DNA from: Epiperipatus broadwayi
Taxonomy: Eukaryota > Onychophora > Udeonychophora > Euonychophora > Peripatidae
DNA length: 64,000 nucleotides
Direction of reading: 5' to 3'
Assembly: GCA_028023455.1 (NCBI GenBank)
Contig: JAQFVV010000031.1
Location: 5,684,926-5,748,925 of the forward strand
The notes under the pieces were generated by a model that saw nothing but the letters and a program-made list of their open reading frames with translations, did not search any database and had not been told where the DNA came from. Below, piece by piece: positions 37,045-46,800 of this stretch. The translations under genes and the position numbers were made by a program. Every line of letters starts with the position of its first letter. Positions within the stretch are counted from its first letter, which is position 1.

Positions 37045-37439
37045 ACAAACAATTATAAATAATCCTTCAATCTCCAGAACTACTTTTGGTTAATTTCTTA
37101 AACCTGTCTCAACTGCCATTAAATTTAAAAAACAAAACAAAAGCGGAAGCAAATGCCATCAATTCAAATCCCATGAATCATGTATTTTAATGTTGGCAGC
37201 TTATTGATTTGTTAAATGCATTTTATTCTTGTTTTAAACATTGCCATATTAATTTTTCTTTTATTATGGTTTCTTTCTTCATGAAGAATTTTCACATTTT
37301 CAAAATCAAATTTAAATTTATATTTACATGTTTTTTCGTGATCAAAAAAAAAACTGAAGGAGACATTAAATTACCATTATTTTTAATTTTACATGCTTGT
37401 ATAAAAATCCATGCTCCCTCAATCTCTTCTCAATACTGC
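37045..37439 (-). pseudogene. PLE-B left arm, 3' part (GIY-YIG tail and terminus)
   Basis: Reverse complement of 42690-43088. It holds the end of the GIY-YIG domain (FDHEKTCKYKF region near 37320-37350) and the terminus with a hammerhead-like motif at about 37075-37120 (stem II GGUU.AA/UUAACC closed by GAAA). It is cut at 37439 by the RTE insertion and resumes at 40811. About 13 bp of PLE-B present in the right arm are missing at the insertion point. Confidence 0.75.
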
Positions 37440-40400
37440 AAAGGAGTTTCCTATTAACTGAAAGGAGACCGTTTGATTCCTCTTGGAGGCCTTAAAGGAA
37501 CCAAGCAGGGCAAATTCCTAATGTCCACTCCATACGTTCTTGTCATTGCAGTTGTTATTACTATGTGATTATTCATATAGTATACAAACATGGATGGGCT
37601 GCTCACCAACACGCATTAGCCAGCATGGTGAGTTTATTGGCTTTTACCTCTGAGTTTAAGATCAAGAAACACCATGGTCTTTCTTCTCAGTGCCTGATAA
37701 GGCAGAATGAATGTTTGTGTAAATGATAAATATTTTTCCAATACATATATACAATTATGACAGACAAAAATAAAGCATGGCCCTTATTCCCAGGAGGCTG
37801 TAAAGTCACCAACCAAGGCAGCGGTTGGTGGCCAAAGGCGGAGGGTGCTAAGAATCCCCTGATTGTGGACCCAGGCTGCCATTTGATGACGACTTTTTAT
37901 TTAGGTACTTACAACTGCAGATCACTTTCAAGTGAAGGAAGATTGCAAGAATTAGAAGAAGAACTGTCTTATATTAAATGGGACATTATTGGACTTTGTG
38001 AAGTTAGAAGAAAAGGAGAAGAAACAATTGATTTAAAAAGTGGACATATACTCTATTATAAAGGCACACATATTGGAAATACAAGTGGAGTAGGATTCAT
38101 TATAAATAAAAAGTGGAAGAACAATATTGTGGAGATTGATGGTGTATCGGACAGAGTGGCAAGATTAGTTATACAACTTAATAGCAGATACCAAATGCAG
38201 ATAATTCAGGTTTATGCCCCAACAAGTTCTCATAGTGATGAAGTAGTAGAAGATTTTTATATGGATGTACAAAAGGCTTTTGATCAGAGTAAACAACATT
38301 TTAAAATTGTTATGGGAGACTTTAATGCTAGAATTGGTAGACAAATGAAAGATGAAATTGCTGTAGGTAATTTTGGTTATGGTAATAGAAATGAGAGAGG
38401 ACATAGACTTGTGGAGTTTGCAGAAAAAGAAAAACTTTATATTATGAATTCATTTTTTGAGAAAAATGTTAAAAGGAAATGGACATGGAAGCATCCAAAT
38501 GAAGGTACAGCAGAATTGGATTATATTTTGACTAACAGAAAATACATATTTCAAGATTGTAATGTTCTTAATAAATTTAACACAGGAAGTGATCATCGAT
38601 TAGTAAGGTGTAAGTTACGTGTTAATGTAAAACTAGAGAGACAAAAATTATTAAGAAAAACAATATTTACAGTTGATATTCCTAATCTTCAGAAACATTC
38701 TAATGAATTTAAATTAGAACTTACAAATAGGTTTCAAGTGTTAGGAGATTTTGAACATGATTCAGATTTGAATGAAATTAATATGAAAATAACTGATACA
38801 CTTTTAAAAACTGCAACAAACATAGCTGGTAGAAAAAAGCAGCAATTGACTAATAAAATTTCTACTGAGACTAGAGAATTTATGAAGAAAAGAAGGAATA
38901 TGAAGATATACAAAAATGATGTATTAAAAAGAATTGAATATCTCGAATTTTGTAAAATGGTACGGAAAAGAGTTGAAAATGATATAAGAAAGTATAACTG
39001 TGAAATAGCAAGGAAAGCTGTAGAAGAAAATAAAAGTCTCAAAAATGTTAAACAACATTTTGGTATTGGTAGGAAATTTATATCTGCAATAAGAAAAAAA
39101 GATGGAATTATTACTAAAAAGAGAGATGACATCATGAAATTGGTAGAAGATTTTTATCAAGAATTATATAGTAATAAAGAACAAGTACCTCCTATATCTA
39201 TTACATCTTCCGAATTGCCCAGAATTTTAAATGAAGAAGTGAGACATGCAATTAAATGTATGAAGAAAGGAAAGGCTCCAGGAAATGATGGAATTATAAT
39301 TGATATATTAAAAGAAGCAGGTGAAGAAATAGAAACAATTTTAGCAAAGTTATATACCAAATGTCTAAATGATAAAGATGTACCGGAAGATTGGAAGAAT
39401 GCAGTAATAATATTAATATTTAAAAAAGGTGATAAAGAAGATATTAGAAATTACAGACCTATCAGCCTTTTATCAGTTTTATATAAAATTTTTACCAAGA
39501 TAATTACAACTCGTCTACAGAGAACTTTGGATTTCCACCAACCAAGAGAACAAGCTGGATTTAAAAGTGGTTTTAGTACAATAGATCATATCCAGGTATT
39601 GAGAGAAGTCATAGAAAGGACAAATGAATATGAGTTGTCATTATGTTTTGGATTTGTAGATTATGAAAAGGCATTCGATTCTATACACATTTCTTCAGTG
39701 ATTAAAGCATTGGATCATCAAGGTATAGATCCAGGATATTGTCATATTTTAAAGAATATTTATAAAAATGCAACAGCAACAATTAGATTACATAATGATA
39801 CTGGAAAAATCAACATTGAGAAAGGTGTAAGACAAGGTGACTCCATATCTCCAAAACTCTTTACAGCAGTGCTGCAAGAAGTATTTTGTGGATTAAAATG
39901 GGAAACTAAAGGAGTGAAAGTAAATGGAGAGTATTTAAGTCATTTAGATTTCGCAGATGATGTAGTTGTTTTTGCAAATAATGCTTCAGAGCTGCAGGAA
40001 ATGTTGCAGGAGTTAGCAGATGAAAGTAGAAAAGTAGGACTAAAGATAAATGTTAAAAAGACTAAAGTAATGTTTAATCGATTTGCTCAAAATATGAAAA
40101 TAAAGATTGATTATGAAGAATTAGAAGAAGTTAACAGTTACAAATACCTTGGTCAGATTATTAATACAGATGGAAACATAATGGAGGAAATTAATCATAG
40201 AATTAAACTTGGTTGGAGTGCTTTTGGTAGAAATAACTTGATACTAAAAGGAAATATGCCTATGTGTTTGAAAAGGATGGTTTTTAACAAATGTGTTTTA
40301 CCAGTTCTTACTTATGGATCTGAGACTTGGACACTTAATAGAAGAGCAATACAGAGACTTCAGACCACTCAAAGGAGTATGGAGAGATGTATGTTGGGAG

Positions 40401-40717
40401 TAACAAGAAGAGATCGAAAACGCAATGTATGGGTAAGACAACAAACAGGTGTTACTGACCTTATTGAAAAAATTAAAAGATTGAAATGGAGTTGGGCTGG
40501 ACATATTGCTAGAAGAGATGATAATAGATGGACAATTGAAATTTTAAACTGGATTCCAAGAGATTGTAAAAGACCCAGAAAGAGACCACATGTGAGATGG
40601 ATGGATGAAATAAGAAAATGTGCAGGGGTGTTGTGGAGAAGAGAAGCTAAAGATCGGAGAAGATGGATTAAACTTGGAGAGACCTTCATCCTGCAGTGGA
40701 TTGATAATGGTTGATGA

Positions 40718-40721
<4 letters not shown>
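37440..40721 (+). mobile_element. Full-length RTE/BovB-type LINE
   Basis: It is inserted in the PLE-B left arm. A 5' untranslated region of about 317 bp, less AT-rich than the window, precedes the ORF. The element ends TTGATAATGGTTGATGATAT and passes into about 85 bp of (AT)n (40724-40810). RTE LINEs typically have very short 3' UTRs ending in simple repeats; the stop codon here lies within 10 bp of the end. Confidence 0.85.
37757..40714 (+). CDS. RTE/BovB-type LINE endonuclease-reverse transcriptase, intact
   Basis: 985 codons without interruption. The apurinic-type (EEP) endonuclease spans residues ~47-290: TYNCRSL (Asn53), CEVRRKG (Glu82), QVYAPTS (Tyr153), GDFNARIG (Asp188, Asn190), LDYIL (Asp255) and GSDHRLV (Asp279, His280); all catalytic positions are present. 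Reverse transcriptase follows: KAPGNDGI (~510), [19 protein letters not shown] (~555-575), AGFKSGFSTIDH, motif A FVDYEKAFDS (~633), motif B GVRQGDSISPKLF (~690), motif C FADDVVVF (~732). The C-terminal region has the family ending WAGHIARRDDNRW, PRDCKRPRKRPHVRW, AKDRRRWIKLGETF. Met1 is the first in frame; Met44 just before TTFYLGTYN would also give a full enzyme. It acts on target DNA and element RNA for target-primed insertion. It looks capable of activity. Confidence 0.88.
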   Translation: MTDKNKAWPLFPGGCKVTNQGSGWWPKAEGAKNPLIVDPGCHLMTTFYLGTYNCRSLSSEGRLQELEEELSYIKWDIIGLCEVRRKGEETIDLKSGHILYYKGTHIGNTSGVGFIINKKWKNNIVEIDGVSDRVARLVIQLNSRYQMQIIQVYAPTSSHSDEVVEDFYMDVQKAFDQSKQHFKIVMGDFNARIGRQMKDEIAVGNFGYGNRNERGHRLVEFAEKEKLYIMNSFFEKNVKRKWTWKHPNEGTAELDYILTNRKYIFQDCNVLNKFNTGSDHRLVRCKLRVNVKLERQKLLRKTIFTVDIPNLQKHSNEFKLELTNRFQVLGDFEHDSDLNEINMKITDTLLKTATNIAGRKKQQLTNKISTETREFMKKRRNMKIYKNDVLKRIEYLEFCKMVRKRVENDIRKYNCEIARKAVEENKSLKNVKQHFGIGRKFISAIRKKDGIITKKRDDIMKLVEDFYQELYSNKEQVPPISITSSELPRILNEEVRHAIKCMKKGKAPGNDGIIIDILKEAGEEIETILAKLYTKCLNDKDVPEDWKNAVIILIFKKGDKEDIRNYRPISLLSVLYKIFTKIITTRLQRTLDFHQPREQAGFKSGFSTIDHIQVLREVIERTNEYELSLCFGFVDYEKAFDSIHISSVIKALDHQGIDPGYCHILKNIYKNATATIRLHNDTGKINIEKGVRQGDSISPKLFTAVLQEVFCGLKWETKGVKVNGEYLSHLDFADDVVVFANNASELQEMLQELADESRKVGLKINVKKTKVMFNRFAQNMKIKIDYEELEEVNSYKYLGQIINTDGNIMEEINHRIKLGWSAFGRNNLILKGNMPMCLKRMVFNKCVLPVLTYGSETWTLNRRAIQRLQTTQRSMERCMLGVTRRDRKRNVWVRQQTGVTDLIEKIKRLKWSWAGHIARRDDNRWTIEILNWIPRDCKRPRKRPHVRWMDEIRKCAGVLWRREAKDRRRWIKLGETFILQWIDNG

Positions 40722-40810
<89 letters not shown>
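40722..40810. repeat. (AT)n at RTE 3' end
   Basis: About 85 bp of AT between the RTE stop and the resumed PLE-B. It creates the false Ile-Tyr fusion frames across the junction. Confidence 0.9.
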
Positions 40811-40813
<3 letters not shown>

Positions 40814-41889
40814 AGCATACAATCACAAAAAATTTGATATATGACATTACTTTTCTGCTTGACATGTATGACATCCTTAGAATTATTGACTAATTTATTA
40901 ATATTGTTTGGAATGTAGAATGAAACATTAAACACATTCTTATATATATCCTTAAAAAATTTGACTTGTGGATTTGAAATAAATGGAATAGATATCCATT
41001 GTTTACTATTAATCTTTATTTCTTTTAAATCATTATAACTTTTTTTAAATTGACATAAAGTATTGTTTATTTGTTCCATTTTATAATCAATATCAAGCAA
41101 TTCCTTGGTAAATATCTCAATATTTTTCAGTTTATCACTTTGGTAATGACATAATTTTTCATTCAGAAACAAAAAAGAACTAAAACTTGCCATCTTATGC
41201 ATCATTGGTACTTTTGATTTACAATTTATATATCCTCTTTTTTGTAGTGGCTTAATTACAAATTTATAATTTAATAAACTGTTATCTCTTGTAATAATTA
41301 AATCTAAATATTTAATATTTTTTGTCCTGTTCCTTTTCAATAGTCCATTTCAAGCCATTCAACTTATTTAATTCCTCTACAAGCAAATTTATAGTATTAG
41401 TATTTCCACAAACAAAAGCATTATCCACATATTTTTTGTAAATTTTAATATTTCCAAAAGTACACATATTTAAAATACTACTCTCATATGTAGATAAAAC
41501 AAAATTTCAAACTTGTGCAACTACAGGCAGACCCATAGGCCAATCTTTAAACATTTTATAATATTGATCTTCAAAAGATGCAACAATGTTATCATTAAAA
41601 TTTTTTAAAGAATCAACAATGAACTTTATCATATATTTACAAATATTTTTATTTTTAATGTATGTTCAATTATTTTTATGGAATTTATTCTATCAATAGA
41701 TCCATACATATCTGTAACATCCAATGAACCAATATCATCATTCTCATCAATCACCAAATTTTTAATACTATTTCCAAAGTCAAATGATGAAGCAATAGTA
41801 TTTTCCCAAATCCTAAAAAAATCTTGTAAAAGCCTACCAATATATTTAGAAGTCTGATACATGAATGAACCATCAAAATCTATCATAGC
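40811..41889 (-). pseudogene. PLE-B left arm, RT and first half of GIY-YIG
   Basis: Minus strand from 41889: frame 41629-41895 (MIDFDGSFMYQTSKYIG, motif A SLDVTDMYGSIDR); motif B WPMGLPVVAQV near 41525 followed by a stop; motif C KKYVDNAF near 41430, with Asn in place of the second Asp; linker NYKFVIKPLQKRGYI, KVPMMHKMAS; start of the nuclease VIYQIFCDCMLSYI, where the copy meets the RTE (AT)n. The missing remainder is 37045-37439. Frameshift near 41340 and a stop make it dead. Its 5' end meets the right arm head to head at 41889/41890. Confidence 0.78.
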
Positions 41890-43088
41890 TTGCAAAGGAT
41901 TACCTTTTTATGTCAAAATTATAAAATGTCTAAAGGTTGGCCTATGGGTCTTCCTGTATTTGCACAAGTTTGCAATTTTGTTTTATCTACATATGAGAGT
42001 TGTATTTTAAATATGTGTACTTTTGGAGATATTAAAATTTACAAAAGATATGTGGATGGTGTTTTTGTTTGTGGAAATACTAATACTAAACATTTGCTTG
42101 TAGAGGAATTAAATAAGTTGAATGGTTTGAAATGGACTATTGAAAAGGAGCAGGACAAAAATATTAAATATTTAGATTTAATTATTACAAGAGATAACAG
42201 TTTATTAAATTATAAATTAGTAATTAAGCCACTACAAAAAAAGGATATATAAATTGTAAATCAAAAGTACCAATGATGCATAAGATGGCAAGTTTTAGAT
42301 TTTTTTTGTTTCAGAATGAAAAATTATGTCATTACCAAAGTGATAAACTGAAAAATATTGAAATATTTGCCAAGGAATTGCTTGATGTTGGTTATAAAAT
42401 GGAACAAATAAACAATACTTTATGTCAATTTAAAAAAAGTTATAATGATTTAAAGGAAATGAAGATTAATAGTAAACAATGGATATCTATTCCATTTATT
42501 TCAAATCCACAAGTGAATTTTTTTAAGGATATATATAAGAATGTGTTTAATGTTTCATTCTATGTTCCAAACAATATTAATAAATTAGTCAATAATTCTA
42601 AGGATCTCATACCTGTCAAGCAGAAAAGTAATGTTATATATCAATTTTTTTGTGATTCTATGCTATCATATATAGGTGAATCTAGGTACAGTATTGAGAA
42701 GAGATTGAGGGAGCATAAATTTTTCTACAAACATGTAAAAAGTAAAAATAATGGTGATTTAATGTCTCCTTCGGTTTTCTTTGATTATGAAAAAACATGT
42801 AAATATAAATTTAAATTTGATTTTGAAAATGTGAAAATCCTTCATGAAGAGAGAAATTATAATAAAAGAAAAATTAAAGAGGCAATTTTTATAAACAGAA
42901 ATAAAATACATTTAATAAATCGACAAGCTCTGAACATTAAAATACGTGATTTGTGGGATTTGAATTGATGACATTTGCTAGCGCTTTGCTTTTTTAATTT
43001 AATGGCAACTGAGGAAAATTTAAGAGATTAACTGAAAGTACTTCTGCAGATTTAAGGATTCATTATAATTGTTTGTAAACTGTTAAAT
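41890..43088 (+). pseudogene. PLE-B right arm: RT 3' part, GIY-YIG and terminus
   Basis: Frame 41890-42252 begins at motif B (GWPMGLPVFAQVCNF) and has motif C as KRYVDGVF, with Gly replacing the second catalytic Asp. A one-base frame slip in the run near 42240 separates it from frame 42273-42968: PMMHKMASF, NSKQWISIPFIS, NVIYQFFCDS with SYIGES, RLREH, FFDYEKTCKYKF, KRKIKEAI, LINRQALNIKIRDLW. The terminus holds CUGAGGA, a weak stem II, GAAA and GUACUUC. Not functional, but better preserved than the left arm. Confidence 0.8.
42969..43060 (+). ncRNA. Hammerhead-like motif, PLE-B terminus
   Basis: Around 43009-43048: CUGAGGA (U7 is the tolerant position), UUAA/UUAA around GAGA, GAAA, then GUACUU. 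AGUACU is a perfect self-complementary hexamer. GCA before the core can pair with UGC after it. The left-arm copy (37075-37120, minus) has a better stem II, GGUU/AACC plus AA/UU, followed by AAAA where GAAA is expected. The ancestor probably had a full structure. Confidence 0.4.
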
Positions 43089-43110
43089 TTATATATATAT
43101 ATATATATAT
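43089..43110. repeat. (AT)11 between two PLE 3' ends
   Basis: PLE-B (plus) ends on its left side and PLE-N copy 1 (minus) on its right, so two elements meet tail to tail at this tract. Confidence 0.85.
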
Positions 43111-45642
43111 GTTAAAACGAAGATTTGCACGGGTTAAATATATAAAATACATATTTTGCGGGTTCATCCGTGTTAAAAACTTTTAATATCAATATACTGA
43201 CGTTTCGACTTGGTCACACAAGCCATCCACAGAGTTATAAAAAGGTAGAAAGACGGTTGTAGAGGCGCTACAATCACTGGTTTGAATAAAACATTAAAAA
43301 TCCCACCAATAGCAAAAATGTTAAATTTAAGAATGTTTTTTAAAGAAATCTTTCCAAATAGGAGGAAGTTTGCATGTATCATCTCGCTTATTGATACAAT
43401 CTGGCCTTTTAAGTATCTCAATGGCTTCTCTGATTTTGCATTGGTAGAGATTATCACATCTGGATATGATCCTGGTACTAGAAAAATCTATTTTATGACC
43501 TGAATCTATAGTATGGAGTGAGAGTGCTGATGATGATGAGTGTTGTTTAACTGCATTAGCATGCTCATCTCTCCTAACACTGATGCGACGATTACTCATA
43601 CCTATGTAAGAAGCTTTACAATTTTTACATGAGATTTGATAGACACCATGAGATTCAAGAGGGATTGAATCCTTAGGCTTGGTTATTATATTGCTGATCT
43701 TTTGATGAGCAGAAAATGCTGTATCTATATTATAGCATTTTAATATACGTCCGATACTGTCTGTAGTTCCTTTTACATATGGAACACAAATCCTAATAGC
43801 TGACTTATCATCTTTTTGTTTCCTATTTTGTCTATTTTGGGCTTGAAATAAGGCTTTTTTTATAAATTTGTAATTATAACTATTTGCTAATAAAACACTA
43901 TTAATATGATTTATTTCTTCTTTCAGATGACACACATCTGAAAGGTTAATTGCTCTATTTAAAAGAGTTTTGGCTACAGAAACTATCTGAGTTGGGTGAT
44001 GATGAGAATGGAAATGTAAATATCTGTCTGTGTGTGTATCCTTTCTGTAAATAGAAAAAGATAAACTATTTGGTGTTCTGGTGACTAGAACATCAAGAAA
44101 AGGGAGTTTTCCATCAGACTCTGTCTCCATTGTAAATTTAATATGAGGATGCATATTATTTAAATGTAAGAAAAAATCATCTAATGTATTTTTTCCATGT
44201 TGCCATATGACAAAAGTGTCATCTATGTATCTGAGCCAAATGAGAGGTTTTAAAGATGATGATTCTAAAGCACGAGTTTCTATATATTCCATGAATAAAT
44301 CAGCTATTACTCCTGAGATAGGTGAGCCCATAGGAGTACCAAAAACTTGTCTGTAATGCTGTCCATTGTATACAAAATATGTATTTAAGAGACAATGTTT
44401 AATCAAAGCAATAATATGGTCTGGTAAATTGCAACGTTGTGAGATTATATTTAAAGCTTCATCAATTGGAATGTTTGTAAACAAAGACACGACATCAAAA
44501 CTGACCAGAATGTCACTAGCATTAATTTTTAAACTTTTTAAAACAGAAATAAAATGAAGAGAGTTTTTAATATATGATTTAATAGATGGGATTGTAGGTT
44601 TAATGAAATCCGATAAGTATCTAGCTAAAATATGAGTTGGAGAACCTATTGCACTTACTATTGGACGAAGAGGGGTATCTGGTTTGTGAATTTTTGGAAG
44701 TCCATAAAATTTTGGACAGACACAAGATTTTTCACGAGGGATTATTTTATTTTTTATCTCTGTTTCAATAGGTGATTTATTAATAATAGCTTTTGTTGTT
44801 TTTTCCAAATATGTAGTATGATCTCTTTTTGATAGTTTATAAGTTTTATCACTAAGCAGATCTAAAATTTTATTATGGTAAATGTCACGATCCATTACAA
44901 CTGTGGCATTACCTTTATCAGCTGGAAGTACAACAATTGATTTGTCCGATTTTATATTATTTAATGCTTGTCTTTCTTTCTTTGAAAAATTATTTTTAGG
45001 AAGCTTAGCTTTTTTTAAAATATTACAAATCTCAGCTCTAGCTAAATCAGCCGATGTAGAATCAATTTTATCAAGAGCTGATTCAACATTACAGACAATT
45101 TTCTCAAAAGGTATCCGGGAAGGTGTTAAAGCAAAATTGAAACCTTTTTCTAAAACCGAAATTTCATCTGTAGAGAGGGCTTTCTTAGATAAATTGTAAA
45201 CGGTTTTTTGATTTGGATACATAATGTTTGGGGATTGTGTTCTAATTAGCATTTGCAATTTTTTCTTTTGCTTTGCTGTTACCAATTCCGAATCTTTAAA
45301 CGATCGAAAACTTGCAATACGATCAAAACTAGTCCACAGTAAAGGATGTATTTTATTACTAAGGAATAAACGTAAATGTAGCAATACTTTATCAATTTTG
45401 TCTAAATTTTTTCGAGTTTCTTTAATAAAAGAGTTTAAAATAATATTGCTGGTTTTCCTTAGAATTTTACTAACATTATAATTGTTCTTGTGAAACACAA
45501 TTTTACAGCAAGTGGGTATAACGTTGTGATTTTTGCACGCTAACAAAAAAGATAAATTACAAAGTAACTTACATTTCTTACTCCACGTTCTTTCAAATAT
45601 ACGAAGCTGTTTAAAAATTTCCTCCCCGTAGAGGTTAGTAAT
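43111..45642 (-). mobile_element. PLE-N copy 1, left arm of large inverted pair
   Basis: About 2.53 kb, minus strand, nearly identical to copy 4 (48232-50735). It ends at 43111 with the terminus (hammerhead-like motif 43199-43232) and a repeat of the ORF start, and lies in direct tandem downstream of copy 2. Confidence 0.85.
43199..43232 (-). ncRNA. Hammerhead-like motif, PLE-N copy 1
   Basis: Minus strand: CUGUGGA (consensus CUGAUGA), stem II GGCUUG/CAAGUC, GAAA, CGUC. ACGU is self-complementary. ACU before and AGU after can form stem I. The invariant A6 is U, so activity is doubtful. Confidence 0.4.
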
Positions 45643-45699
45643 GTTAAAACGAAGATTTGCACGGGTTAAATATATAAAATACATATTTTGCGGGTTCAT
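43327..45699 (-). CDS. PLE-N reverse transcriptase / GIY-YIG endonuclease (copy 1), intact
   Basis: 790 codons, uninterrupted. PLE RT: LPADKGNATVVMDR (~259-272), FYGLPKIHKPDTPLRPIVS, motif A VSFDVVSLFTNIP (~399-411), motif B FGTPMGSPISG (~453), motif C RYIDDTFVIW (~490), LPFLDVLVTR. GIY-YIG domain: GVYQISCKNCKASYIGMSNRR (~685-705), RRDEH, then CKIREAIEIL and PPIWKDFF at the end. All RT aspartates are present. The ATG and first ~19 codons lie in the tail of copy 2, upstream. Differences from copy 4 are few: NIT/NII near residue 21, SDVC/SDET, LKC/LKR. The SDVC change comes from a 5-base flip (see findings). The protein makes cDNA at a nick cut by its nuclease. Probably functional. Confidence 0.88.
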   Translation of the reverse strand: MNPQNMYFIYLTRANLRFNITNLYGEEIFKQLRIFERTWSKKCKLLCNLSFLLACKNHNVIPTCCKIVFHKNNYNVSKILRKTSNIILNSFIKETRKNLDKIDKVLLHLRLFLSNKIHPLLWTSFDRIASFRSFKDSELVTAKQKKKLQMLIRTQSPNIMYPNQKTVYNLSKKALSTDEISVLEKGFNFALTPSRIPFEKIVCNVESALDKIDSTSADLARAEICNILKKAKLPKNNFSKKERQALNNIKSDKSIVVLPADKGNATVVMDRDIYHNKILDLLSDKTYKLSKRDHTTYLEKTTKAIINKSPIETEIKNKIIPREKSCVCPKFYGLPKIHKPDTPLRPIVSAIGSPTHILARYLSDFIKPTIPSIKSYIKNSLHFISVLKSLKINASDILVSFDVVSLFTNIPIDEALNIISQRCNLPDHIIALIKHCLLNTYFVYNGQHYRQVFGTPMGSPISGVIADLFMEYIETRALESSSLKPLIWLRYIDDTFVIWQHGKNTLDDFFLHLNNMHPHIKFTMETESDGKLPFLDVLVTRTPNSLSFSIYRKDTHTDRYLHFHSHHHPTQIVSVAKTLLNRAINLSDVCHLKEEINHINSVLLANSYNYKFIKKALFQAQNRQNRKQKDDKSAIRICVPYVKGTTDSIGRILKCYNIDTAFSAHQKISNIITKPKDSIPLESHGVYQISCKNCKASYIGMSNRRISVRRDEHANAVKQHSSSSALSLHTIDSGHKIDFSSTRIISRCDNLYQCKIREAIEILKRPDCINKRDDTCKLPPIWKDFFKKHS

Positions 45700-46800
45700 C
45701 CGTGTTAAAAACTTTTAATATCAATATACTGACGTTTCGACTTGGTCACACAAGCCATCCACAGAGTTATAAAAAGGTAGAAAGACGGTTGTAGAGGCGC
45801 TACAATCACTGGTTTGAATAAAACATTAAAAATCCCACCAATAGCAAAAATGTTAAATTTAAGAATGTTTTTTAAAGAAATCTTTCCAAATAGGAGGAAG
45901 TTTGCACGTATCATCTCGCTTATTGATACAATCTGGCCTTTTAAGTATCTCAATGGCTTCTCTGATTTTGCATTGGTAGAGATTATCACATCTGGATATG
46001 ATCCTGGTACTAGAAAAATCTATTTTATGACCTGAATCTATAGTATGGAGTGAGAGTGCTGATGATGATGAGTGTTGTTTAACTGCATTAGCATGCTCAT
46101 CTCTCCTAACACTGATGCGACGATTACTCATACCTATGTAAGAAGCTTTACAATTTTTACATGAGATTTGATAGACACCATGAGATTCAAGAGGGATTGA
46201 ATCCTTAGGCTTGGTTATTATATTGCTGATCTTTTGATGAGCAGAAAATGCTGTATCTATATTATAGCGTTTTAATATACGTCCGATACTGTCTGTAGTT
46301 CCTTTTACATATGGAACACAAATCCTAATAGCTGATTTATCATCTTTTTGTTTCCTATTTTGTCTATTTTGGGCTTGAAATAAGGCTTTTTTTATAAATT
46401 TGTAATTATAACTATTTGCTAATAAAACACTATTAATATGATTTATTTCTTCTTTCAGATGTGTGTCATCTGAAAGGTTAATTGCTCTATTTAAAAGAGT
46501 TTTGGCTACAGAAACTATCTGAGTTGGGTGATGATGAGAATGGAAATGTAAATATCTGTCTGTGTGTGTATCCTTTCTGTAAATAGAAAAAGATAAACTA
46601 TTTGGTGTTCTGGTGACTAGAACATCAAGAAAAGGGAGTTTTCCATCAGACTCTGTCTCCATTGTAAATTTAATATGAGGATGCATATTATTTAAATGTT
46701 AAACTTTTTAAAACAGAAATAAAATGAAGAGAGTTTTTAATTTATGATTTAATAGATGGGATTGTAGGTTTCATGAAATCCGATAAGTATCTAGCTAAAA
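45643..46800 (-). pseudogene. PLE-N copy 2: partial, internally deleted
   Basis: Minus strand. The frame 45859-46686 carries the C-terminal RT part and the whole GIY-YIG domain. At 46699 the sequence jumps to the equivalent of 44531, deleting 366 bp that contain RT motifs A, B and C. The remaining 5' piece (46700-46800) has a stop. Its 3' end supplies the terminus, motif (45731-45764) and start codon for copy 1. Confidence 0.8.

Noticed and set aside
40369-41340. 323-codon minus-strand frame
   Set aside because: Chimera reading from PLE-B through (AT)n into the antisense of the RTE.
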